A stretch of DNA of 42,315 bases from Collinsella sp. GTDB taxonomy: Bacteria; Actinomycetota; Coriobacteriia; Coriobacteriales; Coriobacteriaceae. Below, in pieces: positions 38,801 through 42,315 of this stretch; position 1 is the stretch's first letter; each line of letters starts with the position of its first letter. The notes under the pieces were generated by a model. It was not told the DNA's origin. It was given only the letters and a program-made list of their open reading frames with translations, and did no database searches. The position numbers were made by a program, and so were the translations under genes. The stretch lies in assembly GCA_019414445.1 (NCBI GenBank), contig DXMA01000020.1:1-42315 (forward strand), in the 5' to 3' direction.

Positions 38801-40216
38801 ATGGGGAGCAAATCTCAGCAACAAGTTCAAGTAGCGCCATCGGCCACTTCGGCGTTTCTCGCCGTAATGTATATCGCGGCCTTTGTTGCCGCGTTTAACG
38901 AGAACATCATTAACGTGGCGTTGCACGACATCATGGCGGCCTTTTCGGTGAGTGCCATCACGGCGCAGTGGCTTGTTTCGGGCTACATGATCGTGACGTC
39001 GATCTTTACGGCCATCATGGCCTTTCTTTCCGGTCGCTTCTCGACGCGCAAGCTGCTGTTTTTCGCATGTGGATGCCTGGTCGCCGGAGAAGTCCTGTGC
39101 CTGGTCGCCCCAACGTTTACCGTCTTGCTGCCAAGTCGTATTTTGCAGGCTGCGGGATCGGGCATCTTGTTCCCGCTCATGATGAACGTGGTGTTGTCTT
39201 GCGCGCCGCGCGAGAAGCTCGGTCTGTATCTGAGCCTGGGCGGTGCCTGCATTACGCTGGGGCCGGCGTTTGGACCTGTGATCAGCGGTCTTATGTGCAC
39301 GTTGTTTGGCTGGAGGGCGGTGTTCGTAGTGCCGCTGGTGGGCGGCATTGTGGTCGCTGCGGCGGGCGTAAAGCTTGTTCAGAATGTCGGAGAGCGCTCG
39401 AACGCCACGCTTGATATTCTGTCGGTTGTTTTGCTCGCTGCCGGCATTACGGCATTTGTGTATTCCGTAGGCGAGTTCTCGACCAATCTGATTGCCGGCA
39501 TCGTGACGCTTTTTGCCGCCGTTGTGCTGCTCGGCCTGTTTGCGGTTCGTCAGCTCAAGCTCGAGCATCCGGTGCTTAACGTGCGTCCCATGGCGAGCGT
39601 TCGTTTTTGGCCTGCGTGCTTGCTTGTGGTGGTGTCGATGATGACGACGTTCTCGATGAGCGTTTTGTTGCCGCTCTATTTTGAGGGCGCATACGGCATG
39701 ACCGCGCTTGTTGCGGGCCTGCTCATTTTGCCGGCAATTGCCTGCAACGCTGTGACCTCGATTGTGGGCGGACGCGTGATGGACGCCCGTGGCGCATGGC
39801 CGCTGCTGCCGGTCGGCTTTGCCCTGATTGCCGTGGGACAGACTGCCATCTCGATGACGGCGGCAAGCATGAACATCGGCGTCGTCGTGGCGCTGACCGT
39901 TGTGGTGTATGCCGGAGTCGGTTTGGTGTTGAGCCCCTCGCAAACGGCCGGCTTGGAGACGCTGCCTGCCGCTGAACATCCTCACGGAACGGCATTGCTC
40001 AACACGTGGAACATGATTGCCGCGTCGTTTGGTCCGTCGCTGTTTATCGGCCTGCTTTCGAGTTCTGCGGTGGCTGCTGGCGCCGCGGGCGTTGCGTCGG
40101 ACGTTGCCCAGGCGATAGGATTTGCAGCCGCCGTGCGCGTGGCGGCCGTGATTGCCGTTGTCGGGTTCGCGGTGTCGCTGGTGTACGCTCGCCGCGAGTC
40201 GCACATGTCGCATTAA
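38801..40216 (+). CDS. MFS transporter, DHA2-like drug exporter
   Basis: A 471-residue major facilitator protein with about 12-14 hydrophobic segments. The start region AFNENIINVALHDIMAAF is the DHA2-type motif, followed by QWLVSGYMIVTSIF (helix 2), and LLPSRILQAAGSGILFPL with GPAFGPVISGLMCTLFGWRAVF. Such proteins pump drugs or other cationic or amphipathic compounds in exchange for H+. The ATG at 38801 has GGAAGG upstream; longer in-frame extensions lack hydrophobicity and SD. It is divergent from the deformylase, and no regulator gene is adjacent. Substrate unknown. Confidence 0.85.
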   Translation: MGSKSQQQVQVAPSATSAFLAVMYIAAFVAAFNENIINVALHDIMAAFSVSAITAQWLVSGYMIVTSIFTAIMAFLSGRFSTRKLLFFACGCLVAGEVLCLVAPTFTVLLPSRILQAAGSGILFPLMMNVVLSCAPREKLGLYLSLGGACITLGPAFGPVISGLMCTLFGWRAVFVVPLVGGIVVAAAGVKLVQNVGERSNATLDILSVVLLAAGITAFVYSVGEFSTNLIAGIVTLFAAVVLLGLFAVRQLKLEHPVLNVRPMASVRFWPACLLVVVSMMTTFSMSVLLPLYFEGAYGMTALVAGLLILPAIACNAVTSIVGGRVMDARGAWPLLPVGFALIAVGQTAISMTAASMNIGVVVALTVVVYAGVGLVLSPSQTAGLETLPAAEHPHGTALLNTWNMIAASFGPSLFIGLLSSSAVAAGAAGVASDVAQAIGFAAAVRVAAVIAVVGFAVSLVYARRESHMSH

Positions 40217-40368
40217 TGTGTGCACATAGATTCTGCAGCTAGATTGGATGGCGACACCATAAACTAATGGACGTTTTGCCGAGAGGCATGAATGTATAAA
40301 GCGCAAAGAGTGCGCGACGGGCCCCGCGAATGGGGCGATGATGCCCGAGAGGGCCAAGAAGGAGTCTC

Positions 40369-41277
40369 ATGTCTGAGAACGAAGAGATCATGAACGAGAC
40401 CGAGAACGAGACCATGGCTGCCGAGGTCGAGGCAGTCGAGACCGTGGAGACCGAAGCTGCTGAGGTTGAGGCTGCTGACGAGGTTTCCGCCGAGGAGGCC
40501 GAGGTTGTCGAGGCCGCCGTTGATTACGATGACGAAGAGCTGATGGACAAGATGCAGAAGGCCGCCCGCCTGCTGCGTAGCCGTCGCTTTGCTATTTCCA
40601 AGGAGGAGGAGGCCAAGGCCGAGCGCATGGCGAACATCGAGCGCGCCATCAAGCTTCTTGACCTCAAGCCCAAGATGGAGCAGAAGGAAATGTCCGACCT
40701 GCTGGGCATGCGCCTCCGTGAGCTCGATGGTCTGATGGCCGAGGCCGAGGCTGCCGATCTGGTCGGCCGCATCGACGACGCCGAGGGCGATATGCGCAAG
40801 ATCGTTGTCTTCGCTGCCGAGGATGCCGCTGAGGGCCTGACCGAGCTTGCCAACAAGAAGGAGAAGCTCCTGCCCGAGCTTTCTTACGAGGAGGCCACCG
40901 AGCTGATGGCCGCTCTCGATAAGGTTATCGCTCCGCTCGTCGCCATGGGCCTGGACGAGGACCGCGGTCCTCGCGGCGGCCGTGACGAGCGCGGTGGCCG
41001 TGGCGGCGACCGTGGCGGTCGCGGCGGCTTTGGCGATCGCGGTGGCCGTGGCGGTGACCGCGGCGGCCGCGGTGGCGATCGCGGTGGCCGTGGCGGCTTT
41101 GGTGACCGTGGCGGCGACCGTGGCGGTCGCGGCGGCTTTGGTGGCAACCGTGGTGGCTATGGCGATCGCGGTGGCAACCGTGGCGGCATCGGCGGCAACC
41201 GTGGTAACGACCGCGGCGGTCGCGGTGGCGATCGTGGCGGCCGCAACGGTGGCGGCTTCCGCGGCAACCGCTTTTAG
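40369..41277 (+). CDS. RGG-box protein with acidic N-terminus
   Basis: A 302-residue protein in three parts. Residues 1-55 are very acidic (EVEAVETVETEAAEVEAADE type). Residues about 60-195 are a helical middle with ERMANIERAIKLLDLKPKME and EMSDLLGMRLRELDGLMAE, which looks like a winged helix or similar. From about residue 198 the tail is nearly all Arg, Gly, Asp, Asn and Phe, with about 20 RGG triplets (for example RGGDRGGRGGFGDRGG). RGG tails in eukaryotic and some bacterial proteins bind RNA. I do not recognise a family. The ATG at 40369 has AAGGAG five bases upstream. The 150-bp leader can form hairpins. RNA chaperone is a guess. Confidence 0.85.
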   Translation: MSENEEIMNETENETMAAEVEAVETVETEAAEVEAADEVSAEEAEVVEAAVDYDDEELMDKMQKAARLLRSRRFAISKEEEAKAERMANIERAIKLLDLKPKMEQKEMSDLLGMRLRELDGLMAEAEAADLVGRIDDAEGDMRKIVVFAAEDAAEGLTELANKKEKLLPELSYEEATELMAALDKVIAPLVAMGLDEDRGPRGGRDERGGRGGDRGGRGGFGDRGGRGGDRGGRGGDRGGRGGFGDRGGDRGGRGGFGGNRGGYGDRGGNRGGIGGNRGNDRGGRGGDRGGRNGGGFRGNRF

Positions 41278-41279
41278 GG

Positions 41280-41306
41280 GTTACGCGGTTCTACGAACCG
41301 CGTAAC
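41280..41306 (+). terminator. Hairpin directly after RGG-box gene
   Basis: A perfect 11-bp stem (GTTACGCGGTT and AACCGCGTAAC) with a 5-nt loop starts three bases after the stop. It has little T-run. Confidence 0.6.
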
Positions 41307-41348
41307 TAGTTGACGCTGCGCGCCACCCAGGGCGACAATTTGTCATTC

Positions 41349-41390
41349 AAAAGGCAAGGCATGACCAGAAGGTCTATGCCTTGCCTTTTT
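41349..41390 (+). terminator. Rho-independent terminator
   Basis: A long stem with one bulge (AAAAGGCAAGGCATGACC at 41349-41366, and GGTC, T, ATGCCTTGCCTTTT ending at 41389) is followed by T. It is the strongest terminator after the RGG-box gene. Confidence 0.9.
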
Positions 41391-41460
41391 CATGCCAACT
41401 TGTTCGCCCTGGGCGGCGCTCGCTGGCGTTGCCAAAACATCGGCGTTGCCATGATCCAAG

Positions 41461-41491
41461 GTAGTCATTGGGGACGTTCTTAAACGACTAC
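41461..41491. repeat. Hairpin with GGGGAC core
   Basis: GTAGTC (41461-41466) and GACTAC (41486-41491) flank 19 bases with GGGGACGTTC. The short arms around a GGGGAC core resemble the REP-like repeats elsewhere in the window, but the stem is only 6 bp. Confidence 0.45.
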
Positions 41492-41496
41492 ATAGC

Positions 41497-41564
41497 ATGA
41501 GAGTGGATAATCTCCCGGTTTGAGCCTGCATTCAAGCTCAAAGTGGGAGATTATCCACTCTCAT
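41497..41564. repeat. 68-bp hairpin with perfect 20-bp arms
   Basis: The outer arms (41497-41516 and 41545-41564) are perfect reverse complements: ATGAGAGTGGATAATCTCCC and its complement. Inside them, TTTGAGC (41519-41525) and GCTCAAA (41536-41542) pair again, so almost the whole 68 bp folds into one rod. It lies between the RGG-box gene and the transposase, with no ORF. Confidence 0.85.
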
Positions 41565-41621
41565 TTGTTATGTGTCCGAAAATCCACGCTCGTTTCTACT
41601 CTGTCTACATTTGGGCTTATA

Positions 41622-41728
41622 GGACAAAATGTGTGTCCACTTTAGGGGCATCGGCGCAGGTCGATGCCCCTTTTTCAGCCGTTTAAATTCCGTGCCCGCA
41701 TTTAACCGCTCGGACAGAATGTGTGCCC
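41622..41728 (+). other. Probable left end of the IS: direct repeats and outward-facing terminator
   Basis: GGACAAAATGTGTGTCC (41622-41638) and GGACAGAATGTGTGCCC (41712-41728) are near-identical direct repeats 90 bp apart. Between them a stem GGGGCATCG/CGATGCCCC (41645-41670) with a T run forms a terminator that could block read-in to the transposase. The exact insertion-sequence boundary is not resolved. Confidence 0.45.
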
Positions 41729-41799
41729 GGTTGCCTATCGTTCCCGCAGGTAGATAACCTTTTCCGGAACCGTTAAACACCCTTTCGGAAGAGGTGTCC

Positions 41800-42267
41800 A
41801 TGAAGGCCGTTTATTGCCCCTACTGCGGCGGTCGGACCAAGCGCAACGGCAGGACCTCATCGGGGTCCCAGCGGTGGAGGTGCACGGCCTGCGGCGCGTC
41901 GACGACGGTGAGGTACGACGACACGGCGGCGAGGCTCGAGGAGTTCCTCGGGTGGCTCCTCTCGAAGGACTCGCAGGCCGCGATGCCGGGCGGCGGGCGG
42001 TCCTTCAGGCGCAGGACGGCCGAGTTCTGGGAGGTCTGGCCCATGCCCGTCCCCGACGGCGAGCTCCACCGCGTGCTCTACGTCGACGGGATCTGGGTCG
42101 CGCGCGACCTCGTCGTGCTCATATGCTGCAGCGGCGAGAGGGTGGTCTCCTGGTACACGGCAAGGTCCGAGAACTCGAGGGCGTGGTCGGCCCTCATGGC
42201 GCCGATCCCGGCGCCCGAGGTGGTCGTCACCGACGGCGGGAGCGGGTTCGCCAAGGCCGTGTGTTAG
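41800..42267 (+). pseudogene. Truncated IS transposase (IS1249-like)
   Basis: The 155-residue ORF starts MKAVYCPYCGGRTKRNGRTS, a zinc ribbon (CPYC and CTAC), and continues through VLYVDGIWVARDLVVL (first catalytic Asp) to VVVTDGGSGFAKAV (second Asp), then stops. The catalytic Glu and the C-terminal half are missing; full-length members are about 380-400 residues. The ATG at 41800 has GGAAGAGG six bases upstream. Codon use (AGG, CGG, GTG-rich) is more GC-rich than neighbours. After about 42260 the sequence abruptly becomes AT-richer and non-coding (TGTTAGCGCTACTGTAAAAA), which suggests another insertion into this gene. Confidence 0.8.
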
Positions 42268-42315
42268 CGCTACTGTAAAAACAACCATTTTGACCAACGC
42301 TCAACAACCAATCAT
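42261..42315. mobile_element. Possible end of a second insertion, cut by the window
   Basis: The last 55 bases follow an abrupt loss of transposase coding and contain a TAGCGCTA palindrome near the junction. Too little is present to name the element or define its repeats. Confidence 0.3.

Noticed and set aside
38186..40357. A 723-residue minus-strand open frame across the MFS gene
   Set aside because: Only the last about 143 codons match a family (deformylase). The rest is Arg/His-rich, antisense to a clear transporter, and is a GC-rich shadow frame.
40960..41270. CRISPR-like array of short repeats
   Set aside because: The repeats are in-frame codons for RGG; no spacers of constant length and no cas genes.

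Overview
The window reads as a chromosomal segment of a high-GC, gut-associated actinobacterium of the class Coriobacteriia, most likely Collinsella. This is inferred from composition, from the gene set (choloylglycine hydrolase, LAxTG-type surface proteins, a TetM-like chromosomal GTPase, two divergent deformylases) and from intergenic hairpins with a GGGACAG core that I associate with that genus. It was not checked against a database. The sequence is dense, mostly single-gene or two- to three-gene units, with strong purine-rich ribosome binding sites that fix most starts.

Layout. 1-9.3 kb: small membrane proteins, RsmJ-type rRNA methyltransferase, a GNAT acetyltransferase, a probable 200-nt structured RNA on the minus strand (6S-like), a TetM-like GTPase, an AAA-type ATPase coupled to a short UvrA paralogue, and TrmL. 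9.3-16.0 kb: CobW-type GTPase, an ArsC/Spx-like protein with a flavoprotein, then two c-di-GMP genes. Both c-di-GMP genes are frameshifted at a run of five C in the coding strand. 16.3-24.8 kb: patatin-like hydrolase, a TPP-riboswitch-controlled thiamine salvage operon (thiM, thiamine-binding protein, thiE), a 100-bp inverted-repeat element, HAD phosphatase, LysR regulator, MetE-like enzyme, uracil permease and an esterase. 25.0-30.4 kb: two tandemly duplicated beta-helix surface proteins next to a purine permease. A 47-bp relic of the permease 3' end lies between the copies and marks the duplication. 30.5-41.3 kb: deformylase-like protein, bile salt hydrolase family enzyme, Kup potassium transporter, EamA exporter with divergent LysR regulator, a helix-turn-helix/aminotransferase fusion with its own operator-like repeats and an internal start site, a second deformylase, an MFS exporter and an RGG-box protein. 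41.4-42.3 kb: a 68-bp hairpin and a truncated IS transposase that appears to be interrupted at the window edge.

The most unusual items are: the HTH-AlaA fusion gene with a second in-frame start, both c-di-GMP genes broken at C5 tracts, stop codons supplied by a REP-like hairpin in two unrelated genes, the RGG-box protein, and the fossil duplication junction. I did not find a defence island, CRISPR array, prophage or tRNA gene in the window.
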